Shown: positions 17,361 through 26,395 of the stretch, piece after piece
How positions within the stretch are numbered: position 1 is the first letter of the stretch
How the letters are laid out: the number at the start of each line of letters is the position of its first letter
From: Streptomyces sp. CNH099
Lineage (GTDB): Bacteria; Actinomycetota; Actinomycetes; Streptomycetales; Streptomycetaceae
Direction: 5' to 3'
Assembly: GCA_000514715.1 (NCBI GenBank)
Contig: KI911459.1
Coordinates: 186,001 to 250,000 of the forward strand
DNA length: 64,000 nt
Program-made: the position numbers and the translations under genes
The notes under the pieces: model-generated
Databases searched by the model: none
Seen by the model: the letters and a program-made list of their open reading frames with translations, nothing else
Told to the model about the DNA's origin: nothing

Positions 17361-18530
17361 GTGAGCGAGGAGCGCAGGGGCGATCGGCCCGGCCGCGGCG
17401 GCGGCATCCTCATGGGCCGCCCCTTCGGCGTGCCCGTGTACGTCGCCCCGAGCTGGTTCGTCGTCGCCGCGCTCATCACCTGGGTCTTCGGCGGCCAGCT
17501 GGAGCGGGTCCTGCCCGACCTGGGCGCCCTGCGGTACCTCATCGCCCTGTTCTTCGCCGTCGCGTTCTACGCCTCCGTACTCGTCCACGAGCTGGCCCAC
17601 ACCCGCGTCGCGATCCACTACAAGCTCCCCGTGCGCCGTATCCAGCTGCAGTTCTTCGGCGGCGTCTCGGAGATCGAGAAGGAGTCGGAGACCCCGGGCC
17701 GCGAGTTCTGGCTCGCGTTCGCGGGCCCCCTGCTCTCGCTGGTCCTCGCCGGCGGCTTCTTCGGCGCCCTGCAGCTCGTCGAGGAGGACACGGTGCCCGC
17801 CGTGCTGCTCGCGGCGCTGACGATCTCCAACTTCATCGTGGCCGTCTTCAACCTGCTGCCCGGCCTGCCGCTGGACGGCGGCCGGATGCTGCGCGCCCTG
17901 GTGTGGAAGGTCAGCGGGAAGCCCATGACCGGCACCGTCGTCGCCGCCTGGGTGGGCCGCGCGCTGGCCGTGGCCACGCTCATCGGGCTGCCGCTGTTCA
18001 CCCACTCCCGGGCGTCCGACCCCGGCAGCTTCGACACCGTCACCGACGCCCTGCTGGCGGCGATCCTGGCCGCGATCATCTGGACCGGCGCCGGCAACAG
18101 CCTGCGCATGGCCCGGCTGCGCGAGCGGCTGCCCGACCTGCGCGCCCGCGCGCTCACCCGCCGGGCGGCGCCCGTCACCGCCGACACCCCGCTGTCCGAG
18201 GCGCTGCGCCGGGCCGACGCGGCCGGCGCCCGCGCCCTCGTCGTCGTCAACGGCCGCGGCGACCCCACCGGCGTCGTACGCGGCGCTGCCATCGCGCAGA
18301 CGCCCGCCCACCGCCGCCCCTGGGTGGCCGTCAGCGCGCTCTCGCAGGACCTCACCGACGAGATGAAGGTCTCCGCGGAGCTGACCGGTGAGCAGCTGCT
18401 CGAACACCTGCGCGAGAGCCCGCACAGCGAGTACCTCGTGCTGGAGGAGACCGGCCACATCTACGGCGTGCTCGCCACCGCCGACGTCGAGCGCGCCTTC
18501 GTCGCCGCGATGGCCCGCCCGCAGCCCTGA
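17361..18530 (+). CDS. Site-2 protease family membrane metalloprotease with CBS domains
   Basis: A 389-residue intramembrane zinc protease. The zinc motif is in SVLVHELAHTRVAIHY (HExxH) and the third ligand region in NLLPGLPLDGGRMLRAL. About five membrane helices precede a cytoplasmic tail of two CBS modules (residues about 250-385), which in relatives sense nucleotides. The GTG was chosen because GCAGGAG lies just upstream; a longer frame reaches back over the divergent nuclease gene. Family members cleave membrane-bound anti-sigma factors or similar. It precedes trmI by 27 bases. Confidence 0.9.
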   Translation: MSEERRGDRPGRGGGILMGRPFGVPVYVAPSWFVVAALITWVFGGQLERVLPDLGALRYLIALFFAVAFYASVLVHELAHTRVAIHYKLPVRRIQLQFFGGVSEIEKESETPGREFWLAFAGPLLSLVLAGGFFGALQLVEEDTVPAVLLAALTISNFIVAVFNLLPGLPLDGGRMLRALVWKVSGKPMTGTVVAAWVGRALAVATLIGLPLFTHSRASDPGSFDTVTDALLAAILAAIIWTGAGNSLRMARLRERLPDLRARALTRRAAPVTADTPLSEALRRADAAGARALVVVNGRGDPTGVVRGAAIAQTPAHRRPWVAVSALSQDLTDEMKVSAELTGEQLLEHLRESPHSEYLVLEETGHIYGVLATADVERAFVAAMARPQP

Positions 18531-18544
18531 CCTCCCCCGGCCGG

Positions 18545-18550
18545 TAGGCT
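18545..18550 (+). promoter_or_regulatory. -10 box of a leaderless trmI transcript
   Basis: TAGGCT ends seven bases before the trmI ATG, and no Shine-Dalgarno sequence lies between. Transcription would start at or next to the A of the start codon. The pattern recurs elsewhere in the window. Confidence 0.6.
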
Positions 18551-18557
18551 GAGCCGC

Positions 18558-19463
18558 ATGTCCGAGCCGACCGGTGCCGCCCGCCGCCGCGGGCCCTTCC
18601 AGGTCGGGGACCAGGTACAGCTCACCGACCCCAAGGGCCGCCACTACACGTTCACGCTCGAAGCCGGGAAGTCCTTCCACACCCACAAGGGCTCCTTCCC
18701 GCACGACGAGCTGATCGGCGCCCCCGAGGGAACCGTCGTGCGCACCACGGGCAACGTCCCGTACCTCGCGCTGCGCCCCCTGCTCCCCGACTACGTCCTG
18801 TCCATGCCGCGCGGAGCGGCCGTCGTCTACCCCAAGGACGCCGGCCAGATCCTGGCGTTCGCCGACGTCTTCCCCGGCGCCCGCGTGGTCGAGGCGGGGG
18901 TCGGCTCCGGATCGCTGACCAGCTTCCTCCTGCGGGCCGTCGGCGACAGCGGCATGCTGCACTCCTACGAGCGCCGCGCGGACTTCGCCGACGTAGCCCG
19001 GCAGAACGTCGAGCGCTACTTCGGCGGCCCGCACCCCGCCTGGCAGCTCACCGTCGGCGACCTGCAGGACAACCTGTCCGACACCGACGTCGACCGCGTC
19101 GTGCTCGACATGCTCGCGCCCTGGGAGTGCCTGGACGCCGTCGCCAAGGCCCTCGTGCCCGGCGGCATCCTCTGCGCGTACGTCGCCACCACCACCCAGC
19201 TGGCCCGCACCGTGGAGTCCATCCGCGAGCACGGCAACTTCAACGAGCCGCAGGCGTGGGAGACCATGCTGCGCAACTGGCACGTCGAGGGCCTGGCCGT
19301 ACGCCCCGACCACCGCATGATCGGCCACACCGGCTTCCTGCTCACCGCCCGCAGGCTCGCCGACGGCGTCGAGCCGCCGCTGCGCCGCCGCCGGCCCGCG
19401 AAGGGGGCGTACGGGGAGGACTACACCGGCCCCGGCGGCCAGCGGGCGCCCGCGGCGGGCTGA
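18558..19463 (+). CDS. trmI: tRNA (adenine-N1-)-methyltransferase
   Basis: A 301-residue Rossmann-fold enzyme that methylates N1 of A58 in the tRNA T-loop with AdoMet. The N-terminal small beta domain (FQVGDQVQLTDPKGRHYTF) is followed by the AdoMet motif VVEAGVGSGSLTSFLLRAVG near residue 115, and DRVVLDMLAPWECL and FLLTARRLADG further on. This gene is regularly found next to the proteasome ATPase in actinomycetes. There is no ribosome-binding sequence; a -10 box directly upstream suggests a leaderless message. Confidence 0.95.
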   Translation: MSEPTGAARRRGPFQVGDQVQLTDPKGRHYTFTLEAGKSFHTHKGSFPHDELIGAPEGTVVRTTGNVPYLALRPLLPDYVLSMPRGAAVVYPKDAGQILAFADVFPGARVVEAGVGSGSLTSFLLRAVGDSGMLHSYERRADFADVARQNVERYFGGPHPAWQLTVGDLQDNLSDTDVDRVVLDMLAPWECLDAVAKALVPGGILCAYVATTTQLARTVESIREHGNFNEPQAWETMLRNWHVEGLAVRPDHRMIGHTGFLLTARRLADGVEPPLRRRRPAKGAYGEDYTGPGGQRAPAAG

Positions 19464-19501
19464 CCCGGCACGGCGGCGGCCCGGCGGCAGCCCGGCAGCG
19501 A

Positions 19502-19534
19502 CACGGAAGAAGCACGGAAGAAGCACGGAAGAAG
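19502..19534. repeat. Three exact 11-bp tandem repeats with two decayed copies
   Basis: The unit CACGGAAGAAG occurs three times in a row, followed by CACAGAAGGG and CACGGAAGCA up to position 19555. The purine-rich strand is in phase with one DNA helical turn. It lies in the 187-base gap between trmI and the next gene. Confidence 0.8.
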
Positions 19535-19650
19535 GCACAGAAGGGCACGGAAGCAGCCGGGAAGCGGCATGGGCCGTTCCGCGGGCGGCCGGGGTATGAC
19601 ACCATGCTGCCCTCCCCACGGCCCTCCCAGCCCTCCCAGGAGCCTCACCC

Positions 19651-20238
19651 GTGCAGCCTCTGCCCGGCGCCGACCTCCCGCACACGCACCCCCGCGCGGT
19701 GCACTGGATCGCCACCGCCGCCGCCATGGCCGGCGTCATCGCCCTCGCCGCGCTCATCCAGCCCCCGACCGTGGCCGCCGGCAACGCCGGCAACGACGGT
19801 GCCGGCGGCCACGCCGGCAGACCGGCGCCCGGACCGGACGCCACCGCCGTCACCTATCCGGTGGACTGCGCGGACACCGAGCCGGAGGTCGTCAGGCACG
19901 GCTCGGCCGACTTCGACGCCGACGGCCGCGCCGAGACCGTGGCCGTGGTGCGCTGCCGCGCCGCCGCCGGCACCCCGCCCAGCGGGATGTACGTCGTGTC
20001 CGCCGCCGCGAAGCCCGGGCAGTCACCGAGCGTGACCGAAACCCTGCTCGACCCCGGCGAGGGGATGAGCGTCGGCGAATTCGCTGTCCGCGAAAACGAG
20101 ATTTCGGCCACCCTCCTCGGCTACTCCTCGCCCGACGTCCCCCGCAGCAAGCCGGACAAGCAGCGCAAGGTGACCTGGACGTGGGAGAACGGCCGCTTCC
20201 GCCTGACCGCGGAACCGGTGCCCGGCACCCGGGTCTGA
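19651..20238 (+). CDS. Hypothetical secreted or membrane-anchored protein
   Basis: A 195-residue protein of unknown function. A hydrophobic segment (AVHWIATAAAMAGVIALAAL, residues 16-35) could be an uncleaved signal anchor or signal peptide. Then comes a disordered Gly/Ala linker and a globular part with SADFDADGRAETVAVVRC, a sequence like an FG-GAP or Asp-rich calcium repeat, and a WTWENGRFRL ending. Two Cys (in YPVDCADTE and VVRCRA) could form a disulfide outside the cell. The GTG start is preceded by AGGAG. It lies between trmI and arc, as I recall for other Streptomyces genomes. Confidence 0.75.
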   Translation: MQPLPGADLPHTHPRAVHWIATAAAMAGVIALAALIQPPTVAAGNAGNDGAGGHAGRPAPGPDATAVTYPVDCADTEPEVVRHGSADFDADGRAETVAVVRCRAAAGTPPSGMYVVSAAAKPGQSPSVTETLLDPGEGMSVGEFAVRENEISATLLGYSSPDVPRSKPDKQRKVTWTWENGRFRLTAEPVPGTRV

Positions 20239-20485
20239 GCCGCTCCCGGCACCCCCGCCGCACCGCCTTCCCGCCGGTGGCCGGAACGGCCGGGAGGCCA
20301 CTCGTGGCCCCGCTGCAATTCCAGGCACCCTGGGCGGGTGTTGAGCGTTGTAGACGAAACAAATGGCTGCTTTCCGATGTTACTGATTGGGTATTTGCCT
20401 GGCGTGAGGACGGGCGCACGGGTGAAGATCGGATGCACCCCGACCGTCTTTGTGATCTAGGGGTTTCAAGTGGGACGCGGCCAGG

Positions 20486-20491
20486 TAGGGT
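20486..20491 (+). promoter_or_regulatory. Candidate -10 box for the proteasome ATPase gene
   Basis: TAGGGT, with a weak TTTCAA 16 bases upstream, 38 bases before the arc start codon. The 291-base gap before arc is AT-rich for this genome (notably 20340-20400) and otherwise shows no gene. Promoter role is inferred. Confidence 0.4.
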
Positions 20492-20529
20492 CAGGAAGCG
20501 TCCAGCTCCCCTTGGAGGAGGTGAGGACC

Positions 20530-22296
20530 GTGGCAGCCCACGACGACGACACCAACCGCGGCATCCGGCCGGGTCGAGGGTCCGAAGACCCTGCCGGTCA
20601 GGTCGCCTACCTTGAGCAGGAGATCGCCGTCCTGCGACGAAAGCTCGCCGACTCGCCGCGACACACGAGGATCCTCGAAGAGCGCATCGTCGAGTTGCAG
20701 ACCAACCTCGCCGGAGTGTCCGCGCAGAACGAGCGCCTGGCCAACACTCTCCGTGAGGCCCGCGACCAGATCGTCGCCCTCAAGGAGGAAGTCGACCGGC
20801 TGGCCCAGCCGCCCGCCGGCTTCGGCGTCTTCCTGGAGGCGGGCGACGACGGCACGGCGGACATCTTCACCGGCGGCCGCAAGCTGCGGGTGAACGTCAG
20901 CCCCAGCGTGGAGCTGGAGGAGCTGCGCCGCGGGCAGGAGCTGATGCTCAACGAGGCGCTGAACGTGGTCGAGGCCATGGAGTTCGAGCGCTCCGGGGAC
21001 ATCGTCACCCTGAAGGAGATCCTGGAGGACGGCGAGCGCGCCCTCGTGATGGGGCACACCGACGAGGAGAAGGTGGTGCGGCTGGCCGAGCCGCTGCTGC
21101 ACACCACCATCCGCGCCGGCGACGCCCTGCTGCTGGAGCCCCGCTCCGGGTACGTCTACGAGGTCATCCCCAAGAGCGAGGTCGAGGAGCTGGTCCTCGA
21201 AGAGGTCCCCGACATCGACTACACCAAGATCGGCGGCCTGGGCAACCAGATCGAGCTGATCAGGGACGCCGTCGAGCTGCCCTACCTCTACCCCGACCTC
21301 TTCAAGGAGCACGAGCTGCGGCCCCCCAAGGGCGTGCTGCTCTACGGCCCGCCCGGCTGCGGGAAGACGCTGATCGCCAAGGCGGTCGCCAACTCCCTGG
21401 CCAAGAAGGTCGCCGAACACACCGGCCGCCCCGCGGGCAAGAGCTACTTCCTGAACATCAAGGGCCCCGAGCTGCTGAACAAGTACGTCGGCGAGACCGA
21501 GCGGCACATCCGCCTGGTCTTCCAGCGGGCCCGGGAGAAGGCCAGCGAGGGCACCCCCGTCATCGTCTTCTTCGACGAGATGGACTCCCTCTTCCGCACC
21601 CGCGGCTCCGGCGTCAGCTCGGACGTGGAGAACACCATCGTCCCGCAGCTGCTCTCCGAGATCGACGGCGTGGAGGGCCTGGAGAACGTCATCGTCATCG
21701 GCGCCTCGAACCGCGAGGACATGATCGACCCCGCCATCCTCCGCCCCGGCCGCCTCGACGTGAAGATCAAGATCGAGCGCCCGGACGCCGAGGCCGCGAA
21801 GGACATCTTCTCGAAGTACCTGACCCGGACCCTGCCGCTGCACGCCGAGGACATGGCCGAGCACGGCGGCTCGCCGGAGGCCACGGTCGACGCGATGATC
21901 CAGTCCGTCGTCGAGCAGATGTACGCCGAGTCCGAGGAGAACAGGTTCCTGGAGGTCACCTACGCCAACGGTGACAAGGAAGTGCTGTACTTCAAGGACT
22001 TCAACTCCGGCGCCATGATCGAGAACATCGTGGACCGCGCCAAGAAGATGGCCATCAAGGCCTTCCTCGACCACAACCAGAAGGGCCTGCGCGTCTCCCA
22101 CCTGCTCGCCGCCTGCGTCGACGAGTTCAAGGAGAACGAGGACCTGCCCAACACGACCAACCCCGACGACTGGGCCCGGATCTCCGGAAAGAAGGGCGAG
22201 CGGATCGTGTTCATCCGCACCCTCGTCACCGGAAAGCAGGGCGCGGACACCGGCCGGTCGATCGATACCGTGGCGAACACCGGTCAGTACCTGTAA
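20530..22296 (+). CDS. arc: Proteasome-associated AAA ATPase (ARC/Mpa)
   Basis: A 588-residue ring ATPase that binds Pup on pupylated proteins, unfolds them and feeds them to the 20S proteasome. A coiled coil (residues about 18-75, VAYLEQEIAVLRRKLAD, ALKEEVDRLAQ) that grips Pup is followed by two OB folds. The AAA module has Walker A GPPGCGKT, Walker B IVFFDEMDS and sensor IGASNRED. The protein ends in GQYL, whose penultimate Tyr docks into the proteasome alpha ring. The GTG start is preceded by GGAGGAGG. First gene of the Pup-proteasome block. Confidence 0.97.
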   Translation: MAAHDDDTNRGIRPGRGSEDPAGQVAYLEQEIAVLRRKLADSPRHTRILEERIVELQTNLAGVSAQNERLANTLREARDQIVALKEEVDRLAQPPAGFGVFLEAGDDGTADIFTGGRKLRVNVSPSVELEELRRGQELMLNEALNVVEAMEFERSGDIVTLKEILEDGERALVMGHTDEEKVVRLAEPLLHTTIRAGDALLLEPRSGYVYEVIPKSEVEELVLEEVPDIDYTKIGGLGNQIELIRDAVELPYLYPDLFKEHELRPPKGVLLYGPPGCGKTLIAKAVANSLAKKVAEHTGRPAGKSYFLNIKGPELLNKYVGETERHIRLVFQRAREKASEGTPVIVFFDEMDSLFRTRGSGVSSDVENTIVPQLLSEIDGVEGLENVIVIGASNREDMIDPAILRPGRLDVKIKIERPDAEAAKDIFSKYLTRTLPLHAEDMAEHGGSPEATVDAMIQSVVEQMYAESEENRFLEVTYANGDKEVLYFKDFNSGAMIENIVDRAKKMAIKAFLDHNQKGLRVSHLLAACVDEFKENEDLPNTTNPDDWARISGKKGERIVFIRTLVTGKQGADTGRSIDTVANTGQYL

Positions 22297-22488
22297 ATGC
22301 GGCGATCCGGCTGCGGGGGGCACCACACGGCCGCCCGCAGCCGGACACGTATTTCCACGGGCACAAACGGACCGGAGCAAAGACTGTAATGATCTCCCCA
22401 CCGCCGCTAAGGCGTTCTAGGCTCTTCCCCATCGGCGCGTCGCGCAGCGTATCGCCGCAGCGGGGACCACGCGTGCCGCAGACGCAGC

Positions 22489-22502
22489 GGTACTTGAGTA
22501 CC
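22489..22502. promoter_or_regulatory. Short palindrome upstream of dop
   Basis: Inverted repeat GGTACT-TG-AGTACC, 38 bases before the dop start, in a 244-base gap after arc. A TAGGCT hexamer at 22418-22423 could be a -10 box. Regulatory function is a guess. Confidence 0.3.
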
Positions 22503-22540
22503 GTCCAGGGCCGGGGGCGGTACCGGGCAAGGAGGGCCGC

Positions 22541-24052
22541 ATGACCGTACGGCGAGTAATGGGCATCGAGACGGAGTACGGGATCTCCGTACCGGGCCAC
22601 CCCAACGCCAATGCCATGCTCACCTCATCCCAGGTCGTCAACGCCTACGCGGCGGCGATGCACCGGGCGCGACGCGCCCGCTGGGACTTCGAGGAGGAGA
22701 ACCCGCTGCGGGACGCCCGCGGCTTCGACCTCGCCCGCGAGGCCGCCGACGCCAGCCAGCTGACCGACGAGGACATCGGCCTCGCCAACGTCATCCTCAC
22801 CAACGGCGCCCGGCTCTACGTCGACCACGCCCACCCCGAGTACAGCGCACCGGAGGTCACCAACCCCCGCGACGCCGTCCTGTGGGACAAGGCGGGCGAA
22901 CGCATCATGGCCGAGGCCGCGGAACGCGCGGCCCAGATGCCCGGCGCACAGCCGATCCACCTCTACAAGAACAACACCGACAACAAGGGCGCCTCCTACG
23001 GCTGCCACGAGAACTACCTGATGAAGCGGGAAACCCCCTTCTCGGACATCGTGCGCCACCTGACGCCCTTCTTCGTCTCCCGCCAGGTCTTCGCCGGCGC
23101 CGGCCGCGTCGGCCTCGGCCAGGACGGCAACGAACACGGCTTCCAGCTCAGCCAGCGCACCGACTACTTCGAGGTCGAGGTCGGCCTGGAGACCACCCTC
23201 AAACGCCCCATCATCAACACCCGCGACGAGCCCCACGCGGACGCCGAGAAATACCGCAGGCTGCACGTCATCATCGGCGACGCGAACCTGTCCGAGACCT
23301 CCACCTACCTCAAGCTCGGCACCACCGCCCTCGTGCTGTCCATGATCGAGGACGATTTCATCGCCGTCGACCTCGCCGTCGAACAGCCGGTGCGCACCCT
23401 GCACCAGGTCTCCCACGACCCCACGCTGCGCCACCAGGTCGTGCTGCGCAGCGGCCGCACGCTCACCGCCGTCCAGCTCCAGATGGAGTACTGCGAGCTG
23501 GCCCGCAAATACGTCGAGGAGCGCTACGGCGCCGACGCGGACGACCAGACCAAGGACGTGCTCACCCGCTGGGAGGACACCCTCAACCGGCTGGAAGCCG
23601 ACCCCATGAGCCTCTCCGGCGAACTGGACTGGCTGGCCAAGCTGGAGCTGCTGGAGGGCTACCGGCGCCGCGACAGCCTGGACTGGGACGCGGCCCGCCT
23701 GGCCCTGGTCGACCTGCAGTACGCCGACGTGCGCCCGGAGAAGGGTCTGTACAACCGCCTGGCGAGCCGCGGGCGCGTCAAGCGGCTGCTGGCCGAGGAG
23801 GACGTCCTGCGGGCCGTGAAGAGCCCGCCCGAGGACACCCGGGCGTACTTCCGCGGCCGCTGCCTGGAGCAGTACGCGGACGACGTCGCCGCGGCCTCCT
23901 GGGACTCGGTGATCTTCGACCTGCCGGGCCGCGACTCGCTGCAGCGGGTACCGACGCTGGAACCCCTGCGGGGTACCCGCAACCACGTCAAGGAGCTGCT
24001 GGACCGCTGCCGCACGGCGGAGGAGCTGGTACGGGTCCTGTCCGGCGGCTGA
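22541..24052 (+). CDS. dop: Pup deamidase/depupylase
   Basis: A 503-residue carboxylate-amine ligase fold enzyme that converts the C-terminal Gln of Pup to Glu and also removes Pup from targets. The N-terminus RVMGIETEYGIS holds the catalytic Glu/Asp-type site shared with PafA; LYKNNTDNKGASYGCHENYL and INTRDEPHADAEKYRRLHVI are diagnostic. The insertion DASQLTDEDIGLANV near residue 75 corresponds to the Dop loop that PafA lacks, which separates the two paralogues in this window. The ATG follows AAGGAGGG. pup follows 162 bases downstream. Confidence 0.96.
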   Translation: MTVRRVMGIETEYGISVPGHPNANAMLTSSQVVNAYAAAMHRARRARWDFEEENPLRDARGFDLAREAADASQLTDEDIGLANVILTNGARLYVDHAHPEYSAPEVTNPRDAVLWDKAGERIMAEAAERAAQMPGAQPIHLYKNNTDNKGASYGCHENYLMKRETPFSDIVRHLTPFFVSRQVFAGAGRVGLGQDGNEHGFQLSQRTDYFEVEVGLETTLKRPIINTRDEPHADAEKYRRLHVIIGDANLSETSTYLKLGTTALVLSMIEDDFIAVDLAVEQPVRTLHQVSHDPTLRHQVVLRSGRTLTAVQLQMEYCELARKYVEERYGADADDQTKDVLTRWEDTLNRLEADPMSLSGELDWLAKLELLEGYRRRDSLDWDAARLALVDLQYADVRPEKGLYNRLASRGRVKRLLAEEDVLRAVKSPPEDTRAYFRGRCLEQYADDVAAASWDSVIFDLPGRDSLQRVPTLEPLRGTRNHVKELLDRCRTAEELVRVLSGG

Positions 24053-24214
24053 AGCCGGGACGGACCGGGCTAAAGGCGGCGCGGAGGGGAATCATCCGGG
24101 TGGTCTCCGAGCGTTGAGAGAGCACCGGGCCGATGTCGGGCCCAGCTTGTAGGGTCGGATCTTGCAGGGCGACGCAGTCAGGACCATCGGGCTACACCGA
24201 GCGGGGTGAGGGAA

Positions 24215-24433
24215 ATGGCGACCAAGGACAGCGGCGGTGGTCAGCAGAAGGCCACGCGGTCCCAGGAAGAGGTCGAGGAGCAGGCGCAGGACGCCGAGGT
24301 CTCCGAGGACCTGAAGGAACGGCAGGAGAAGCTGTCGGAGGACGTGGACTCGGTTCTCGACGAGATCGACGACGTCTTGGAGGAGAACGCCGAGGACTTC
24401 GTGCGGTCCTTCGTGCAAAAGGGCGGACAGTAG
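24215..24433 (+). CDS. pup: Prokaryotic ubiquitin-like protein Pup
   Basis: A 72-residue, mostly disordered, acidic modifier. Its C-terminal half DVDSVLDEIDDVLEENAED forms a helix when bound by the ARC coiled coil, and the tail FVRSFVQKGGQ ends in GGQ, so Dop must deamidate the last residue before PafA can attach it to lysines. The ATG was preferred over an in-frame GTG three codons upstream because that GTG is itself inside the GGTGAGGG ribosome site. A TAGGGT hexamer at 24150-24155 may be its -10 box. Confidence 0.97.
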   Translation: MATKDSGGGQQKATRSQEEVEEQAQDAEVSEDLKERQEKLSEDVDSVLDEIDDVLEENAEDFVRSFVQKGGQ

Positions 24434-24445
24434 GAAATACCGGAC

Positions 24446-24474
24446 GTCGACCACGACCGTGAGACAGGTAGGGT
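24446..24474 (+). promoter_or_regulatory. Candidate promoter for prcB-prcA
   Basis: GTCGAC, 17 bases, TAGGGT. It lies in the 141-base gap between pup and prcB and could let the core proteasome genes be expressed apart from pup. Only the -10 box is convincing. Confidence 0.4.
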
Positions 24475-24574
24475 CCGGGGGCGTACCGTGCTTCAGCCGC
24501 ACCGCAACCCTCGGGCAGTTCAAGGACCGGCCGGACGTCATCAGGCGTGCCGCCGCATACGTGGAAGGAACCGT

Positions 24575-25420
24575 GTGGAAGCCAACCCTCGGAGCACCGG
24601 GCGCCTGCCAGCAGCCTTCCTGACGCCGGGCTCGTCCTCGTTCATGGACTTCCTGGGCGCGCACACCCCGGCCGCCCTGCCGGGCAACCGGGACCTGCCG
24701 CCCGTGAAGGGCGCCGTCGAGGCGCCGCACGGCACCACCATCGTGGCCGTGACCTTCCCCGGCGGGGTCGTGCTCGCCGGGGACCGGCGGGCCACGATGG
24801 GCAACATGATCGCTCAGCGTGACATCGAGAAGGTCTTCCCCGCCGACGAGTTCTCGGCCATCGGCATCGCCGGCACCGCGGGTGTCGCCGTCGAGATGGT
24901 GCGGCTGTTCCAGCTGGAGCTGGAGCACTTCGAGAAGGTCGAGGGCGCGCAGCTCTCGCTGGAGGGCAAGGCCAACAGGCTGTCCACGATGATCCGGTCC
25001 AACCTGGGCATGGCCATGCAGGGACTGGCCGTGCTGCCGCTCTTCGCCGGGTGGGACCCGGCCCGCGAGAAGGGCCGCATCTTCTCGTACGACGTGACGG
25101 GCGGCCGGACCGAGGAGCGCGGCTTCGCGACCGTGGGCTCCGGGTCGGTGTTCGCCCGCGGGGCGCTGAAGAAGCTCTTCACCGACGAGCTGACGGAGGA
25201 GCAGGCGGCCACCGTCGTCGTCCAGGCCCTGTACGACGCCGCGGACGACGACTCCGCCACCGGCGGGCCCGACATGACCCGGCGCATCTACCCCGTCGTC
25301 ACGTCCATCACCGACGAGGGGTTCCGCCGGCTCACCGAGGCCGAGGTCTCCGGGATCGCCCGCTCGGTGGTCGACCGCAGGCTGGAGCTGCCCGACGGCC
25401 CGCGCGCCCCCGTGCTCTGA
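24575..25420 (+). CDS. prcB: 20S proteasome beta subunit
   Basis: A 281-residue precursor of the catalytic subunit. A 53-residue propeptide ends in APHG, and autocleavage before TTIVAVTFPGG exposes the N-terminal Thr nucleophile. The supporting Asp and Lys are in VLAGDRRATMGN and IEKVFPADEF. The GTG follows GGAAGGAA; a longer frame upstream has no homology character. Mature subunits form the two inner rings of the 20S core with PrcA outer rings. prcA starts 51 bases on. Confidence 0.97.
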   Translation: MEANPRSTGRLPAAFLTPGSSSFMDFLGAHTPAALPGNRDLPPVKGAVEAPHGTTIVAVTFPGGVVLAGDRRATMGNMIAQRDIEKVFPADEFSAIGIAGTAGVAVEMVRLFQLELEHFEKVEGAQLSLEGKANRLSTMIRSNLGMAMQGLAVLPLFAGWDPAREKGRIFSYDVTGGRTEERGFATVGSGSVFARGALKKLFTDELTEEQAATVVVQALYDAADDDSATGGPDMTRRIYPVVTSITDEGFRRLTEAEVSGIARSVVDRRLELPDGPRAPVL

Positions 25421-25471
25421 CGGCGCGGGCCCACGTGATTTCCCACCGAGCAGAGAGGGACGGATAAGCCG

Positions 25472-26317
25472 GTGTCGACACCGTTCTATGTCTCACCCCA
25501 GCAGGCCATGGCGGACCGTGCGGAGTACGCCCGCAAGGGTATTGCGCGCGGGCGCAGCGTGGTCGTGCTGCAGTACCGCGACGGCATTCTCTTCGTCGCC
25601 GAGAACCCGTCCCGGGCTCTGCACAAGGTCAGCGAGATCTACGACAGGATCGCCTTCGCCGCCGTCGGCAAGTACAACGAGTTCGAGAACCTCCGCATCG
25701 GCGGTGTCCGCTATGCGGACCTGCGGGGGTACACGTACGACCGTGAGGACGTCACCGCCCGGGGTCTGGCGAACGTCTACGCCCAGACGCTCGGCACCAT
25801 CTTCTCCAGCGGTGCGGAGAAGCCGTACGAGGTGGAGCTGATCGTCGCGGAGGTGGGGGAGTCCCCCGCCGACGACCAGATCTTCCGGCTGCCGCACGAC
25901 GGGTCGATCGTGGACGAGCACGGGTCGGTGGCCGTCGGCGGCAACGCCGACCAGATCAGCAGCTATCTCGACCAGCGGCACCGCGAGGGTCTGACGCTGG
26001 CGGAGGGCCTGAAGCTGGCGGCGGAGTCGCTGGCCCGGGACAACAACGGCGGTGAGCGGGAGCTGACGTCGAAGCAGCTGGAGGTGGCGGTTCTCGACCG
26101 CAACCGGTCGCAGCAGCGGAAGTTCCGGCGGATTCTCGGCACGCAGCTCTCCCGGCTGCTGGAGGAGGACGACGACGGCTCCGGGGATGCTGCCGGGGAC
26201 GCGGACGCCGAGGACGCCCCTGAGGCCGCGGACGCCGCCGAGACCGGCGACACCGCGGACGCCGGGGACGGCGCCGCGGAGGAGCCGGGCGAGGACTCCG
26301 GCAAGAAGAAGAAATAG
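25472..26317 (+). CDS. prcA: 20S proteasome alpha subunit
   Basis: A 281-residue subunit of the outer rings. The N-terminal gate segment STPFYVSPQQAMADRAEYA and the helix ARKGIARGRSVVVLQYRDG fit the family. The Thr nucleophile is absent, as expected. After the conserved core (to about residue 232) comes a tail of about 48 residues, very rich in Asp, Glu, Ala and Gly, ending in four Lys. Tails of this kind vary between actinomycetes. GTG start; a convergent LacI gene follows after a strong terminator. Confidence 0.96.
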   Translation: MSTPFYVSPQQAMADRAEYARKGIARGRSVVVLQYRDGILFVAENPSRALHKVSEIYDRIAFAAVGKYNEFENLRIGGVRYADLRGYTYDREDVTARGLANVYAQTLGTIFSSGAEKPYEVELIVAEVGESPADDQIFRLPHDGSIVDEHGSVAVGGNADQISSYLDQRHREGLTLAEGLKLAAESLARDNNGGERELTSKQLEVAVLDRNRSQQRKFRRILGTQLSRLLEEDDDGSGDAAGDADAEDAPEAADAAETGDTADAGDGAAEEPGEDSGKKKK

Positions 26318-26331
26318 CCGTACGGCATCGA

Positions 26332-26361
26332 ACGGGCGGGCCCTGCCACGGGCCCGCCCGT
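26332..26361. terminator. Strong bidirectional terminator after prcA
   Basis: Perfect 12-base arms ACGGGCGGGCCC and GGGCCCGCCCGT with a 6-base loop between the convergent prcA and LacI-family genes. It ends the prcBA transcript, so pafA further on needs another promoter. Confidence 0.8.
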
Positions 26362-26395
26362 CGCCGTGCCCGCGCCGGCGCCCGGTGGCGGGCGG

